Shown here in pieces: positions 54,649-64,000 of a DNA stretch of 64,000 nucleotides. The stretch spans positions 372,001 through 436,000 of the forward strand of contig NZ_JAPYZV010000002.1 of the NCBI RefSeq assembly GCF_027812955.1, given 5' to 3'. Source of the DNA: Pedococcus sp. 5OH_020. Lineage in GTDB: Bacteria > Actinomycetota > Actinomycetes > Actinomycetales > Dermatophilaceae. Position numbers and translations under genes: made by a program. The stretch's first letter is position 1, and each line of letters begins with the position of its first letter. Under the pieces are notes generated by a model that worked only from the letters and a program-made list of their open reading frames with translations, ran no database searches and was not told the origin of the DNA.

Positions 54649-54669
54649 TGTGGATAACTGTGTGGACAA
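54649..54669. promoter_or_regulatory. Two DnaA boxes upstream of dnaA
   Basis: TGTGGATAA (54649-54657) and TGTGGACAA (54661-54669) are the reverse complements of TTATCCACA and TTGTCCACA, both perfect DnaA boxes. They lie 60-80 bases before dnaA, in the 456-base rpmH-dnaA gap that must hold both promoters, and suggest autorepression of dnaA. Confidence 0.85.
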
Positions 54670-54728
54670 GGCACCATGACCTGCGACCGGCAGCGACCTC
54701 GGACACCGTCGAAAGGGATGTGGGACAC

Positions 54729-56219
54729 GTGAGTGACACAGATCTGGACTTCTCACAGATCTGGCACAACACCATCACGACCCTCGATGCGGACGGACTC
54801 CCTCCACGCGAGCGGGCTTTCCTCACGCTCGCAAGGCTGTCCGGGCTCCTCGACGGCACGGCTCTGGTGAAGGTGCCGAACGACTACACCAAGGACGTCG
54901 TCGAGCAGCGGGTCCGCGATGCGGTGACCCGTGCGCTGTCCTCGCAGTTGGGCGCCGAGGTGCAGCTCGCCGTCACGGTTGACGCGTCCCTGGACGAGTC
55001 GCAGCAGATCGAGGACACGGTCGGCCTCGTGGACGACGTTCCCTCCCCGTTCGACCAGCAGCGCGAGCCCTCGTTCGACCAGCGCCTGGACGCCCGCCGC
55101 GCCGGCGAGGGGCTGTACGCGCTGCCGCCCCTCGGCGAGCCGCAGCGAAGGCCCCGCGACGAGGTTCCGAGCACCACCGAGGAGCCGGCCACCCGGCTGA
55201 ACCCGAAGTACACCTTCGACACGTTCGTCATCGGGGCGAGCAACCGGTTCGCACACGCAGCGGCTGTCGCCGTGGCAGAGGCTCCCGCCAAGGCCTACAA
55301 CCCGCTCTTCGTCTATGGCGAGTCAGGGCTGGGCAAGACGCACCTGCTCCATGCGATCGGCCACTACGCGCGCAACCTGTACCCCAACGTCAAAGTGCGC
55401 TACGTGAACTCCGAGGAGTTCACCAACGACTTCATCAACAGCATCCGGGACGACAAGGCGTCGAACTTCCAGCGGCGCTACCGCGACGTCGACGTACTGC
55501 TCATCGACGACATCCAGTTCCTGCAGGGCAAGGTGCAGACCCAGGAGGAGTTCTTCCACACCTTCAACACCCTGCACAACGCCAACAAGCAGGTCGTCAT
55601 CACCTCCGACCTGCCGCCGAAGCTCCTCAGCGGCTTCGAGGAGCGGATGCGGAGCCGGTTCGAGTGGGGGTTGCTCACCGACGTCCAGCCCCCGGACCTC
55701 GAGACGCGCATCGCCATCCTCCGCAAGAAGGCCATCCAGGAGCGCATGAGCGCTCCCGACGAGGTGCTCGAGTTCATCGCGAGCCGCATCTCCACCAACA
55801 TCCGGGAGCTCGAGGGCGCCCTCATCCGGGTCACCGCCTTCGCCAGTCTGAACCGGCAGAGCGTCGACATGAGCCTGGCCGAGATCGTGCTGAAGGACCT
55901 CATCCCCAACGAGCAGGGCTCACAGATCACGAGCGCCACGATCATGGCTCAGACTGCCGCGTACTTCGGGCTCTCGATCGAGGACCTCTGCGGGACGTCA
56001 CGCTCGCGCGTCCTGGTCACCGCGCGGCAGATCGCCATGTACCTGTGCCGCGAGCTGACCGACCTGTCGCTGCCGAAGATCGGCCAGCAGTTCGGTGGCC
56101 GGGACCACACCACCGTCATGCACGCGGACAAGAAGATCCGCCAGCTCATGGCTGAGCGCCGTGCCATCTACAACCAGGTCACAGAGCTGACCAACCGGAT
56201 CAAGCAGCAGTCTCGCTGA
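54729..56219 (+). CDS. dnaA: Chromosomal replication initiator DnaA
   Basis: A 496-residue AAA+ initiator. Domain I (1-85) binds partners; a variable linker follows; Walker A GESGLGKT is at 197-204 and Walker [13 protein letters not shown] about 60 residues on; the arginine-rich sensor region [13 protein letters not shown] is present; domain IV reads the box with [21 protein letters not shown] 54729 gives the conserved [14 protein letters not shown] start and has AAAGGGA upstream; the frame is open farther back by chance. Confidence 0.97.
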   Translation: MSDTDLDFSQIWHNTITTLDADGLPPRERAFLTLARLSGLLDGTALVKVPNDYTKDVVEQRVRDAVTRALSSQLGAEVQLAVTVDASLDESQQIEDTVGLVDDVPSPFDQQREPSFDQRLDARRAGEGLYALPPLGEPQRRPRDEVPSTTEEPATRLNPKYTFDTFVIGASNRFAHAAAVAVAEAPAKAYNPLFVYGESGLGKTHLLHAIGHYARNLYPNVKVRYVNSEEFTNDFINSIRDDKASNFQRRYRDVDVLLIDDIQFLQGKVQTQEEFFHTFNTLHNANKQVVITSDLPPKLLSGFEERMRSRFEWGLLTDVQPPDLETRIAILRKKAIQERMSAPDEVLEFIASRISTNIRELEGALIRVTAFASLNRQSVDMSLAEIVLKDLIPNEQGSQITSATIMAQTAAYFGLSIEDLCGTSRSRVLVTARQIAMYLCRELTDLSLPKIGQQFGGRDHTTVMHADKKIRQLMAERRAIYNQVTELTNRIKQQSR

Positions 56220-56887
56220 ACCTCCGGTCGCAGCTCGCGTCTTCCCGGGTTGTCCACAGGGTTACCCACATATTGTGGTCACGCCTCGAGACTCTGACAG
56301 CGGCCCAGGCCACCCGCGCGCAGCTCGTTTGTCCGTTCCTGGCCACAGATATCCGGACGAACCGCCCCAAGCCGGGATCAACCGCGCATGGTCCACACCT
56401 GTGGACAACCCTGTGGGTACCGGGACGGTCGGGCTGCGCACACCGCTCGGGAAGGTCGTTCTACACATCTGTGGAAAACGGGTGGATAACCCGTGTACGA
56501 CGCCGGTATCGCTGGGGACGCCATAGGTCGCCGGTGTGGAGGCCCTGTGGGCACCTCAAGAGCGTCCACACCTGGTATCGCTGTGTCCTCCGCCCCGTCC
56601 ACGCGCCGTCCACACGGCCTCCGCGCCCTCTGACCTGCAACGCCTCCTCGTCGTCCACAGCGTCCACACCCCCTATGACCACGACGAGATCCCTGACCTG
56701 AGCCATCCAGCCCCGAGTACCCTCCCTGGCCCCACCCCCTGTCAACCGCTGGTGAACCACACGCCAAGAAGGGCTGGCCGAATCCCCGAACCGGGTTGGC
56801 CGCATGAACCCTGAGCACTAGGGTCAGTCCGCAATCACATTCTTGAGGTTCCGCGGCGATGCCGCATGCGAAGGGCGGGCAGTGACG
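56220..56887. other. oriC region between dnaA and dnaN
   Basis: A 668-base gap rich in DnaA boxes. Perfect boxes: TTGTCCACA at 56250 and TGTGGACAA at 56400. One-mismatch boxes: TTACCCACA 56262, TGTGGAAAA 56470, GGTGGATAA 56481, TCGTCCACA 56651; weaker ones near 56412 and 56660. GGTGTGGA (56533) and TCCACACC (56565) can pair, and GGTATCGCTG repeats at 56505 and 56574. The area 56260-56280 is locally AT-rich and may be the unwinding site. No ORF here looks real. Confidence 0.9.
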
Positions 56888-58021
56888 GTGAAGTTTCGGG
56901 TGGAACGTGAGGTGCTAGCCGAGGCCGTGACGTGGGTGGCCCGTGGACTCCCCGCCCGGCCGCCGGTCCCCGTTCTCGCCGGCGTACTCCTGCACGCGGA
57001 GGAGGAGGGCACCCTGACGCTCTCGGCGTTCGACTACGAGGTCTCCGCCAAGATCACGGTCGCCGCGGACGTCGCCGAGGGCGGCACCGTGCTCGTGCTC
57101 GGCCGGCTGCTGGCGGACATCTCGCGCAACCTTCCCCAGAAGCCGGTGGACGTAGCGACGGACGGCAACAAGGTCTCGGTCACCTGTGGCTCCTCGCGCT
57201 TCAGCCTCATGCAGATGCCCGCGGACGACTACCCCACACTTCCCACCGCCCCCAACCCGAGCGGCACCATCGCCGGCGACGTCTTCACCCAGGCCGTCGC
57301 CCAGGTGTCCATCGCGGCGGACCGCGGCGACACGCTGCCGATCCTGACCGGCGTCCGCGTCGAGATCGACGGCGAGAAGATGACGCTCCTCGCGACGGAC
57401 CGGTATCGGCTGGCCATGCGCGAGCTGACCTGGAACCCCGAGGCGACCGACGCCTCCCACCTCGCCCTCGTCCCGGCCCGGACCCTGGCGGACACGGCCA
57501 AGGCCCTCGGCGCGGCCGGCTCGGTCGAGCTCGCGCTGGGTTCGTCGGCCGGCGGTGACGGGCTGGTGGGCTTCGAGGCAGGCCAGCGGCGGACCACCAC
57601 TCGCCTGCTCGACGGCGAGTACCCGAAGGTGACGTCGATCTTCCCGACGACGGTGGACACCGAAGCCGTCATCCGGACGGCCGAGCTGGTGGAGGCGGTC
57701 AAGCGGGTGGCGCTCGTCGCCGAGCGGAACACGCCGGTGCGCCTGCGGTTCACCGACGGACAGGTCGCGATCGAGGCTGGCACCGGAGACGACGCCCAGG
57801 CCTCGGAGGCGGTCGAGTCGACGCTCACCGGGCCCGAGATCGAGATCGCCTTCAACCCGGGCTTCCTCCTCGACGGACTGGGGGCCGTGGGGACCGAGTG
57901 GTCCCGGCTGTCGTTCACGCAGCCGTCGCGGCCCGCAGTGCTGTCGGGCCAGGCGGAGCAGGAGGGTGACGCCGACACCTCGTACCGGTACGTCCTCATG
58001 CCTGTTCGCTTCGCGAGCTGA
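56888..58021 (+). CDS. dnaN: DNA polymerase III beta clamp
   Basis: A 377-residue sliding clamp of three similar domains: FRVEREVLAEAVTWVARGLPARPPVPVLAG, LLATDRYRLAMRELTW and a C-terminal end SYRYVLMPVRFAS. GTG 56888 gives the usual short N-terminus; GTG 56882 is equally close. Downstream of oriC as in most actinobacteria. Confidence 0.97.
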   Translation: MKFRVEREVLAEAVTWVARGLPARPPVPVLAGVLLHAEEEGTLTLSAFDYEVSAKITVAADVAEGGTVLVLGRLLADISRNLPQKPVDVATDGNKVSVTCGSSRFSLMQMPADDYPTLPTAPNPSGTIAGDVFTQAVAQVSIAADRGDTLPILTGVRVEIDGEKMTLLATDRYRLAMRELTWNPEATDASHLALVPARTLADTAKALGAAGSVELALGSSAGGDGLVGFEAGQRRTTTRLLDGEYPKVTSIFPTTVDTEAVIRTAELVEAVKRVALVAERNTPVRLRFTDGQVAIEAGTGDDAQASEAVESTLTGPEIEIAFNPGFLLDGLGAVGTEWSRLSFTQPSRPAVLSGQAEQEGDADTSYRYVLMPVRFAS

Positions 58022-58110
58022 CCGCGCCCGGGCGTAGCCTGAGCACGCGCCGCGCGGTACTGCGCGCGGGAGCACCGGCCACGGCGCACGACCATACGAA
58101 AGGGTTCCCC

Positions 58111-59238
58111 ATGCAGCTCGGTCTGATCGGACTCGGAAAGATGGGCGGCAATATGCGCGAGCGGATCCGCCGCGCCGGCCACGAGGTCGTGGGGTTCGAC
58201 CGCAACCCTGACGTGTCCGACGTCAAGAGCATGCCTGCCCTGGTCAAGGCGCTGGACGCCCCTCGGACGGTATGGGTCATGGTCCCGTCCGGGGCGGCCA
58301 CCCGGGAGACGATCGAGAAGCTGTCCGGCCTGCTCGAGAAGGGCGACCTGGTGATCGACGGTGGCAACAGCCGGTTCACCGACGACTTCGAGAACGAGAA
58401 GCTGTTGAAGGCCAAGGGGATCGGCTACGTCGACTGTGGCGTCTCCGGCGGCATCTGGGGGCTGGAGAACGGCTACGGCCTGATGGTGGGCGGCTCCGCG
58501 GCCAACGTCAAGAAGGCCATGCCGATCTTCGACGCGCTGCGACCGGAGGGCCCCCGCGAAGAAGGGTTCGTGCACGCCGGCAAGGTCGGCGCCGGCCACT
58601 ACGCGAAGATGGTGCACAACGGCATCGAGTACGGCCTCATGGCCGCGTACGCCGAGGGCTACGAGCTCCTCGAGGCCAAGGACATCGTCACCGACGTGCC
58701 GGGCGCCTTCAAGGCCTGGACCCGCGGGACCGTCGTGCGCTCCTGGCTGCTGGACCTGCTGGTCGACGCGCTGGAGGAGAACCCGCACCTGGACGACGTG
58801 TCGGGCTACACGGTGGACTCCGGCGAGGGCCGGTGGACGGTGGAGGAGGCGATCGCCATGTCGGTGCCCATGCCGGTGATCTCGGCGTCCCTCTTCGCCC
58901 GGTTCGCCTCACGGCAGAAGGAGTCCCCGACCATGCAGGCCGTCGCCGCGTTGCGCGGCGGGTTCGGTGGACACCAGGTGATGACGGTCGCGGAGGGCGA
59001 GGAGCTGCGCGAGCAGGGCGCTCCCAAGCACCCCAAGCGCGTCCAGGCCAAGGTCGAGGCCAAGGAGCAGCCGCCGAAGACGCCGCAGGAGGCCAGCTCC
59101 AAGGGCCGCAAGGCCGCCGAGGCCGGTCCGTCGTCCGGCACCGGAGCGACCAACGGGTCGGGACGGTCCTCGGCGAGGCAGACGCGCGCCGGCGCCACCT
59201 CCGGGACCGGTTCCACGGACAAGAGCAGCAAGGGCTGA
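58111..59238 (+). CDS. gnd: 6-phosphogluconate dehydrogenase, short form
   Basis: A 375-residue decarboxylating dehydrogenase of the pentose phosphate pathway, yielding ribulose 5-phosphate. [15 protein letters not shown] is the dinucleotide site, VIDGGNSRF and [20 protein letters not shown] the substrate site, and [17 protein letters not shown] holds the catalytic Lys/Asn. This is the about-300-residue class, often NAD-linked. The last 75 residues are an extra Lys/Ser/Gly-rich disordered tail. The dnaN-gnd-recF order is usual in actinobacteria. AAAGGG precedes ATG 58111. Confidence 0.94.
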   Translation: MQLGLIGLGKMGGNMRERIRRAGHEVVGFDRNPDVSDVKSMPALVKALDAPRTVWVMVPSGAATRETIEKLSGLLEKGDLVIDGGNSRFTDDFENEKLLKAKGIGYVDCGVSGGIWGLENGYGLMVGGSAANVKKAMPIFDALRPEGPREEGFVHAGKVGAGHYAKMVHNGIEYGLMAAYAEGYELLEAKDIVTDVPGAFKAWTRGTVVRSWLLDLLVDALEENPHLDDVSGYTVDSGEGRWTVEEAIAMSVPMPVISASLFARFASRQKESPTMQAVAALRGGFGGHQVMTVAEGEELREQGAPKHPKRVQAKVEAKEQPPKTPQEASSKGRKAAEAGPSSGTGATNGSGRSSARQTRAGATSGTGSTDKSSKG

Positions 59239-59248
59239 TCGGAGGCCC

Positions 59249-60445
59249 TTGCACGTCCGACATCTGACCGTCGCGGACTTCCGCAGCTACGCGAGCGCCG
59301 ACCTGCCGCTCGAGACCGGCGTCACGACGCTGGTCGGCCTCAACGGTCAGGGCAAGACGAACCTCGTCGAGGCGGTCGGGTACCTCGCCACGCTCTCGAG
59401 CCATCGGGTGGCGACCGACCAGCCCCTGGTGCGCTTCGGCGCCGAGCAGGCAGTGATCCGGGCGGCCGTCGTGCGGGACGGCCGCGAGACCCTCGTCGAG
59501 CTCGAGCTCAACCCCGGCCGGGCGAACCGGGCGCGCCTCAACCGCTCACCGGTCCCGCGGCCGCGAGAGGTGCTCGGCACGCTGCGAACCGTCCTCTTCG
59601 CGCCGGAGGACCTCGCGCTGGTCAAGGGAGACCCTTCGGAGCGTCGCCGCTTCGTGGACGACCTGCTCGTGGCGCGCCAACCGCGGTGGGCCGGAGTCCG
59701 CAGCGACTACGACCGGATCCTCAAGCAGCGCAACGCCCTGCTCAAGTCGGCCGCACCCGTGCTGCGACGGGGCCGTCGTCCCCCGCCACGGCCAGGCACG
59801 GAGCCGCCGGAGGAGGCACAGGCTTCGGCGCTGCACACCCTGGACGTCTGGAACGACCACCTCTCTACGGTGGGAGCCCAGCTGCTCTACGCCCGGCTGC
59901 GCCTGCTGCGCGACCTCGGGCCCTACCTGGCCAAGGCGTATGACGAGGTCAGTGCCGGCCAGTCCGATGCCCGGGTGTCGTACAGGAGCTCGCTCCGCGA
60001 GGAGGCGGCAGCCCAGCTCGCCGCCGGTGAGGTGCCTGACGTGGAGGTGCTGCGGGCGGAGCTTCTGGCGACCCTGGAGGAGGTGCGTGGCCGGGAGGTG
60101 GAGCGCGGGGTCTCGCTGGTCGGGCCACACCGTGACGACCTGGTGCTGACCTTGGGAGACCTGCCTGCGAAGGGCTATGCCAGCCATGGTGAGAGCTGGT
60201 CGTTCGCCCTCGGACTCAAGCTCGCTGCGTACCAGCTGTTGCGTCACGACCTCGGCGAGGACCCGGTCCTCGTGCTGGACGACGTGTTCGCCGAGCTCGA
60301 CGTAGGCCGGCGCGAGCGGCTCGCCGCCATGGTGGCGGACTGCGAGCAGGTGCTCATCACGGCTGCCGTGGACGCGGACGTGCCGGCCTCGCTCCTGGGC
60401 AGGACGTATGCCGTGAGCCTGGGGGAGGTGGTCCTGCGTGAGTGA
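59249..60445 (+). CDS. recF: DNA replication and repair protein RecF
   Basis: A 398-residue SMC-like ATPase that loads RecA at gaps. Walker [20 protein letters not shown], the signature [16 protein letters not shown] and Walker [13 protein letters not shown] are intact. TTG 59249 is the start, with GGAGG six bases upstream. An arginine/proline-rich insert lies near residues 170-190. Stop overlaps dciA by eight bases. Confidence 0.96.
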   Translation: MHVRHLTVADFRSYASADLPLETGVTTLVGLNGQGKTNLVEAVGYLATLSSHRVATDQPLVRFGAEQAVIRAAVVRDGRETLVELELNPGRANRARLNRSPVPRPREVLGTLRTVLFAPEDLALVKGDPSERRRFVDDLLVARQPRWAGVRSDYDRILKQRNALLKSAAPVLRRGRRPPPRPGTEPPEEAQASALHTLDVWNDHLSTVGAQLLYARLRLLRDLGPYLAKAYDEVSAGQSDARVSYRSSLREEAAAQLAAGEVPDVEVLRAELLATLEEVRGREVERGVSLVGPHRDDLVLTLGDLPAKGYASHGESWSFALGLKLAAYQLLRHDLGEDPVLVLDDVFAELDVGRRERLAAMVADCEQVLITAAVDADVPASLLGRTYAVSLGEVVLRE

Positions 60446-61085
60446 GCGCCCCGAGCCCACCGAACCGCTGCTTCCGACCGACCTGCCAGGCCCGCTGCTG
60501 CCGACCGAACTCACGACACGCCGAGGTGGGGCGCCCGACGCGACGCGACACGCACAAGACTCTGAGTCCGGTCGGCAGGAGGAGGACGGGGCTGACGTCG
60601 TCCAGGATGCCGCGGCGGCAGCCCTGCTCCGGGCCCGAGCCGCAGCCCGCGAGAAGGGACTGCGCCCCGGGTTGCGACCCATGCGGGCTCGTCGACCCCT
60701 GGGTCAGGGCAACAAGGCGCCGCGCGACGGGCGTGACCCGCTCCTGCTCGGGGACCAGCTGGACCGGTTGCTTTCCGACCGCGGCTGGAAGGTCGACGTC
60801 GCCGTCGGCTCGGTGATGGGCCGCTGGGCCGAGATCGTCGGTCCCGAAGTGGCGCAGCACTGCACGCCGGTGACATTCGAGCTCGGGGTGCTGACGGTGA
60901 GGGCGGACTCGACGGCGTGGGCCACTCAGCTGAGGCTGCTCGAGTCGGCCATTATGGGGCGGCTCGAGGGGGAGGTCGGCAAGGGGACGGTGTCGGCGCT
61001 GAAGGTGGTGGGACCGAGCGCTCCGTCCTGGTCCAAGGGTCCAAGGCGCTCGACCGGACCCGGCCCACGGGACACCTATGGCTGA
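60438..61085 (+). CDS. dciA: DUF721 family helicase loader DciA
   Basis: A 215-residue protein. The C-terminal half is the DUF721/DciA domain ([48 protein letters not shown]), thought to load the DnaB helicase. The N-terminus is variable; residues about 23-46 are encoded by a copy of the 71-nt repeat. GTG 60438 lies inside recF, and the stop overlaps the thioesterase start by eight bases. Confidence 0.88.
   Translation: MSERPEPTEPLLPTDLPGPLLPTELTTRRGGAPDATRHAQDSESGRQEEDGADVVQDAAAAALLRARAAAREKGLRPGLRPMRARRPLGQGNKAPRDGRDPLLLGDQLDRLLSDRGWKVDVAVGSVMGRWAEIVGPEVAQHCTPVTFELGVLTVRADSTAWATQLRLLESAIMGRLEGEVGKGTVSALKVVGPSAPSWSKGPRRSTGPGPRDTYG
60503..60573. repeat. 71-nt repeat (copy B), degenerate, inside dciA
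   Basis: Same ends (GACCGAACT and AGTCCGGTC) and the same 71-base length as copy A after ino1, and GCGACACGCACAA sits at the identical offset (base 43 of each). The left inner arm has diverged, so the long stem is lost. It is read through in frame by dciA. Confidence 0.6.
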
Positions 61086-61524
61086 GCCGGCCGAGCCGCT
61101 GACCAGGGGCGACTTCGACCGGCTCGTGACTGCGACGACCCGCTGGTCCGACAACGACATGTACGGACACCTCAACAACGCCGTGTACTACGAGCTGTTC
61201 GACTCTGCCATCAACGGTTGGCTCATCGAGGCGGCCGGTATCGAGGTTCTCGCTCTCGACCAGGTCGGCGTGGTGGCCGAGTCGGGGTGCCGGTACCTGC
61301 GCGAGCTCAGCTACCCACGGCCTCTGGAGGTGGGGGTCCGGGTCGAGCGGCTCGGCCGGACGAGCATCACGTATGCCCTGGGCCTGTTCGCCATGGACGA
61401 GGAGCCGCCTGCGGCGCTGGGCCGGTGGGTGCATGTGTACGTCGACCGGCGAGACCGCAGGCCGGCTCCGATCCCGGCGGCGGTTCGGCGCCTGCTGGAG
61501 TCCGCGGTGGAGGCGCGCGGGTGA
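61078..61524 (+). CDS. Acyl-CoA thioesterase, 4HBT hotdog fold
   Basis: A 148-residue hotdog-fold thioesterase. TRWSDNDMYGHLNNAVYYELFDSAINGWL has the active-site Asp and the HxNN signature of the 4-hydroxybenzoyl-CoA thioesterase group, and GCRYLRELSYP follows. It hydrolyses an acyl-CoA; substrate unknown. ATG overlaps dciA. Confidence 0.92.
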   Translation: MAEPAEPLTRGDFDRLVTATTRWSDNDMYGHLNNAVYYELFDSAINGWLIEAAGIEVLALDQVGVVAESGCRYLRELSYPRPLEVGVRVERLGRTSITYALGLFAMDEEPPAALGRWVHVYVDRRDRRPAPIPAAVRRLLESAVEARG

Positions 61525-61602
61525 GGAGCAGGACGCACGAGCCGCAGCGAGGCTGTGGATAAGCGGGCACGCGCTGTCGGCGGAGAGGCGCAGGATGGCC
61601 TC

Positions 61603-63099
61603 ATGGCCTCCTTCCCGTCCGTGCGCTGCTCCATCGTCCCGCCATACCTGCTGCGTGCTCTGTCCGAGCACTCGGACGAGGCGGTGAGGGAGCTGGCCCG
61701 CCGCTCGCTGGAGCACGACCATGCCCTGCGTCAGCGGCGGACTGGGCATACACCGCGAAGTGCCTCCACGCCTGAACGCGCGGGGCGCCAGGGGATGCAG
61801 GGCCCTCGTACGGACGCTGGCACGGGACCGCAGCGGACGATCGGGGACGCCCGAGGGTTCGAGACCACACCAGGCACGCCCGTCCGTCGTGAAGGCCAGG
61901 GCCCGGTGGGGGACGCGGCTGCTGACGAGGCCTACGACGGGTTCGGGAAGACCTGGGAGCTCTTCGACCGCGTCTACGGCCGAGACTCGCTCGACGGCAA
62001 GGGGCTGGCCCTCCTGGGCACCGTGCACTACGGCAAGGACTACGACAACGCCTTCTGGGACGGTAGCCAGATGGTCTTCGGCGACGGCGACGGCACCGTG
62101 TTCACCCGGTTCACCATCGCGGTCGACGTGATCGGCCACGAGCTGACCCACGGGGTGACGGAGTACACGGCCGGTCTGCAGTACCAGGGCCAGTCGGGAG
62201 CGCTCAACGAGTCCCTCTCCGACGTCTTCGGTTCGCTCGTGAAGCAGCGGGCGCTCGGTCAGAGCGCCGACCACGCTGACTGGCTCATCGGTGAAGGGCT
62301 CTTCACCCCCTCGGTGCACGGGGTGGCTCTGCGCTCGATGAAGGCTCCGGGGACGGCGTACGACGACCCGCAGCTGGGCAGGGACCCGCAACCCGCCACG
62401 ATGGACGGCTACGTCGACACCACCGACGACAACGGCGGAGTCCACTTGAACTCCGGGATCCCCAACCACGCGTTCTACCTCGCGGCCACGGCCATCGGCG
62501 GCCACGCCTGGGAAGGCGCGGGACACGTGTGGTTCGACGTCCTCACGGGAGGGCGCCTGCCCTCGACCTGCGACTTCGCCACGTTTGCCGCGGCCACCGT
62601 CTCCGCGGCGCAGGCGCGCTATGGCGACGGCTCAGCGCAGGCCGAGGCCGTCCAGCATGCGTGGGACACGGTGGGTGTGGCGGCGCGACCCTCCACGGCG
62701 TCGACGCCTGACTCGAGCGGGTCGGCGCCTGACTCACGTGGGTCAGCGGACGACTCCGCCGCGCCGGCTCCCGACTCGCCCGGCGGCGACGAGACCGGGG
62801 GCATGGAGTCTGGCAGCGCGACCGCAGCGGAGTTCCGGCTGAGGCGTACGGGCGGCTTCGCCGGCCAGCGTCAGGAGCGCAGGGTCGTGATCGACGAGCT
62901 GTCCGACGACGATGCGCGTGACTGGCGCTCGCTGCTCCAGGGCGACCGCCTGCAGTCGCTGGTGGAGCCGGTGCGCGAGGTGCCGGACTCCTTCGTCTAC
63001 CACCTGGCGTTCCCCCCGGAGGCGGACGAGGTCGACCTGCCGGAGCACGGCATACCGCGGACGGTGCGGGAGCTGTTCTCGCGGACCTTGGGGACCTGA
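61603..63099 (+). CDS. M4 (protealysin-type) metalloprotease fused to emfourin-like inhibitor
   Basis: A 498-residue protein without signal peptide. A protealysin-like propeptide opens it (CSIVPPYLLRALSEH). The thermolysin-type catalytic domain has HELTH (179-183), the third zinc ligand and its partner in NESLSD (203-208) and catalytic His281 in GGVHLNSGIPNHAFY. After a Ser/Asp-rich linker (about 362-408), residues 409-498 (FRLRRTGGFAGQ to TVRELFSRTLGT) resemble emfourin, the inhibitor usually encoded next to protealysin. ATG 61603 fits the propeptide; the in-frame codons upstream look noncoding. Confidence 0.88.
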   Translation: MASFPSVRCSIVPPYLLRALSEHSDEAVRELARRSLEHDHALRQRRTGHTPRSASTPERAGRQGMQGPRTDAGTGPQRTIGDARGFETTPGTPVRREGQGPVGDAAADEAYDGFGKTWELFDRVYGRDSLDGKGLALLGTVHYGKDYDNAFWDGSQMVFGDGDGTVFTRFTIAVDVIGHELTHGVTEYTAGLQYQGQSGALNESLSDVFGSLVKQRALGQSADHADWLIGEGLFTPSVHGVALRSMKAPGTAYDDPQLGRDPQPATMDGYVDTTDDNGGVHLNSGIPNHAFYLAATAIGGHAWEGAGHVWFDVLTGGRLPSTCDFATFAAATVSAAQARYGDGSAQAEAVQHAWDTVGVAARPSTASTPDSSGSAPDSRGSADDSAAPAPDSPGGDETGGMESGSATAAEFRLRRTGGFAGQRQERRVVIDELSDDDARDWRSLLQGDRLQSLVEPVREVPDSFVYHLAFPPEADEVDLPEHGIPRTVRELFSRTLGT

Positions 63100-63140
63100 G
63101 AGGCCGTCGCGAAACTCCGAAATGGGCCGCTGAGAGGCCA

Positions 63141-63175
63141 GGGGACGTACCCCGACCCGGGAGAGGGCCGTTTTT
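63141..63175 (+). terminator. Possible weak terminator before gyrB
   Basis: GGGGACGTACCCC (63141-63153) can fold into a short hairpin and a run of five T follows at 63171-63175, about 70 bases after the protease stop. The stem does not abut the T-run, so this is tentative. The remaining bases to 63350 hold the gyrB promoter; TAGACT at 63232 could be a -10 element. Confidence 0.3.
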
Positions 63176-63350
63176 GTGCCCAAATCCCGGCTCACGGGCC
63201 TCCTGACATGAGGCCTGACCCCTCCGACCGGTAGACTGTGGAGTGATTTCGCGGCCAGCTGGTCTCCAGTCTGGTCGCGAGCCATGAGCAGGGTGCAGCA
63301 GGGCCGAGGGGTGACCCCCCGGGCGGCTGCCCCATCGGAGAAGGAGCACT

Positions 63351-64000
63351 GTGTCCGAGGCTGACAACACCATGTCCCCGTCCAGCGAGGTCCCTGCCGG
63401 GGACGCCTCGAACACCGGCCTCTCGAACACCGGCCTCTCGAACACCGGCCTCTCGAACACCGGTCGCACTGAAGTCACCGAGCACCTCACGGCCGCCGAG
63501 GCGGAGGCTGCCCGGGAGGCGGTGGAGGCGCGGCTCGCGGGGGCGCCGGCCGGTTCGGCGTACGACGCGAGCGCCATCACCGTGCTCGAGGGCCTCGAGG
63601 CGGTGCGCAAGCGGCCCGGGATGTACATCGGCTCGACCGGTGAGCGCGGCCTGCACCACCTGGTGTGGGAGATCGTCGACAACTCCGTCGACGAGGCGCT
63701 GGCCGGCTATGCGGACAGGATCGACGTGACCCTGCTGGCCGACGGCGGCGTACGGGTCGCCGACAACGGGCGCGGGATCCCCACAGACATCCACCCCGCG
63801 GAGGGGAAGTCGGCTGTCGAGCTCGTGCTGACGCAGCTGCACGCCGGCGGCAAGTTCGGCGGCGGCGGCTACAAGGTGTCCGGCGGGCTGCACGGGGTGG
63901 GCTCGTCGGTGGTCAACGCGCTGTCGACCCGCCTGGACGCCGAGGTCTTCCAGAAGGGGCATGCGTTCCGAGTCACGTTCGACCACGGCGAGGCCGTGGC
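63351..64000 (+). CDS. gyrB: DNA gyrase subunit B (5' part, cut by window end)
   Basis: The first 216 codons of the ATPase subunit of gyrase. The GHKL ATP-binding region is complete at its start: [54 protein letters not shown], and [25 protein letters not shown]. An N-terminal extension of about 70 residues carries an SNTGL tandem repeat. GTG 63351 has GAGAAGGAG upstream. The frame stays open to the last base. Confidence 0.97.
   Translation, partial: MSEADNTMSPSSEVPAGDASNTGLSNTGLSNTGLSNTGRTEVTEHLTAAEAEAAREAVEARLAGAPAGSAYDASAITVLEGLEAVRKRPGMYIGSTGERGLHHLVWEIVDNSVDEALAGYADRIDVTLLADGGVRVADNGRGIPTDIHPAEGKSAVELVLTQLHAGGKFGGGGYKVSGGLHGVGSSVVNALSTRLDAEVFQKGHAFRVTFDHGEAV
63408..63467 (+). repeat. 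15-bp in-frame tandem repeat in gyrB
   Basis: TCGAACACCGGCCTC occurs at 63408, 63423 and 63438 without change, and a fourth unit at 63453 ends GGTCGC. It encodes SNTGL three times then SNTGR in the nonconserved N-terminus. Confidence 0.95.

Noticed and set aside
57229-58788. Minus-strand frame of 519 codons opposite dnaN and gnd
   Set aside because: Antisense to two universal genes; composition of a shadow frame.
60952-62526. Minus-strand frame of 524 codons opposite dciA, the thioesterase and the protease
   Set aside because: Crosses three real genes on the other strand and has no recognisable domain.

Overview
The window is a high-GC actinobacterial chromosome segment ending at the origin of replication. 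It reads like a Micrococcales genome; the Intrasporangiaceae (Knoellia/Janibacter/Terrabacter type) are my best guess, from gene content rather than any search. The right-hand block follows the order known from Mycobacterium tuberculosis and Streptomyces: CCA-transferase, Nudix, DUF6049, murJ, pseudokinase, sigM, anti-sigma, trxB, trxA, cwlM-like, parB, parA, rsmG, jag, yidC, yidD, rnpA, rpmH, dnaA, oriC, dnaN, gnd, recF, dciA, gyrB (cut by the window edge).

Layout. 1-12.5 kb is accessory metabolism: DUF2277, a frameshifted remnant, a DHA2 drug exporter, a PIG-L deacetylase, a GH3 glucosidase with a TetR regulator, a MATE exporter, a gamma-glutamyltransferase and cytochrome bd oxidase (cydAB). 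12.6-21.2 kb is a myo-inositol catabolic cluster on the minus strand (inositol dehydrogenase, iolE-like, iolC, aldolase-like, iolB, iolD, second dehydrogenase) with a divergent GntR regulator. 21.2-26 kb has a 1,207-residue secreted Asp-box protein and a TSUP exporter preceded by a 30-codon leader ORF. 26-32 kb is rpsF-ssb-rpsR-rplI plus a GT-C glycosyltransferase and a class A PBP. 32-36 kb has a PadR regulator with inositol-3-phosphate synthase, a PP2C phosphatase and a methyltransferase. 36-64 kb is the conserved cell-envelope, redox, segregation and replication block. It also carries a thioesterase and an M4 protease joined to an emfourin-like inhibitor domain between dciA and gyrB.

How the genes work together. 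Inositol can be broken down (iol cluster) or made (ino1, feeding phosphatidylinositol and probably mycothiol). trxB-trxA sit behind a SigR/SigH-type promoter. ParB has three parS palindromes within 1.2 kb of its own gene, and DnaA has clusters of boxes on both sides of dnaA.

Most unusual items: the leader ORF with five TCT serine codons spaced exactly four codons apart, its stop overlapping the TSUP start; a 71-nt palindromic repeat after ino1 with a degenerate same-length copy read in frame inside dciA; the M4 protease-emfourin fusion; a perfect-arm PadR operator; and short tandem duplications at several gene ends, often including the stop codon.
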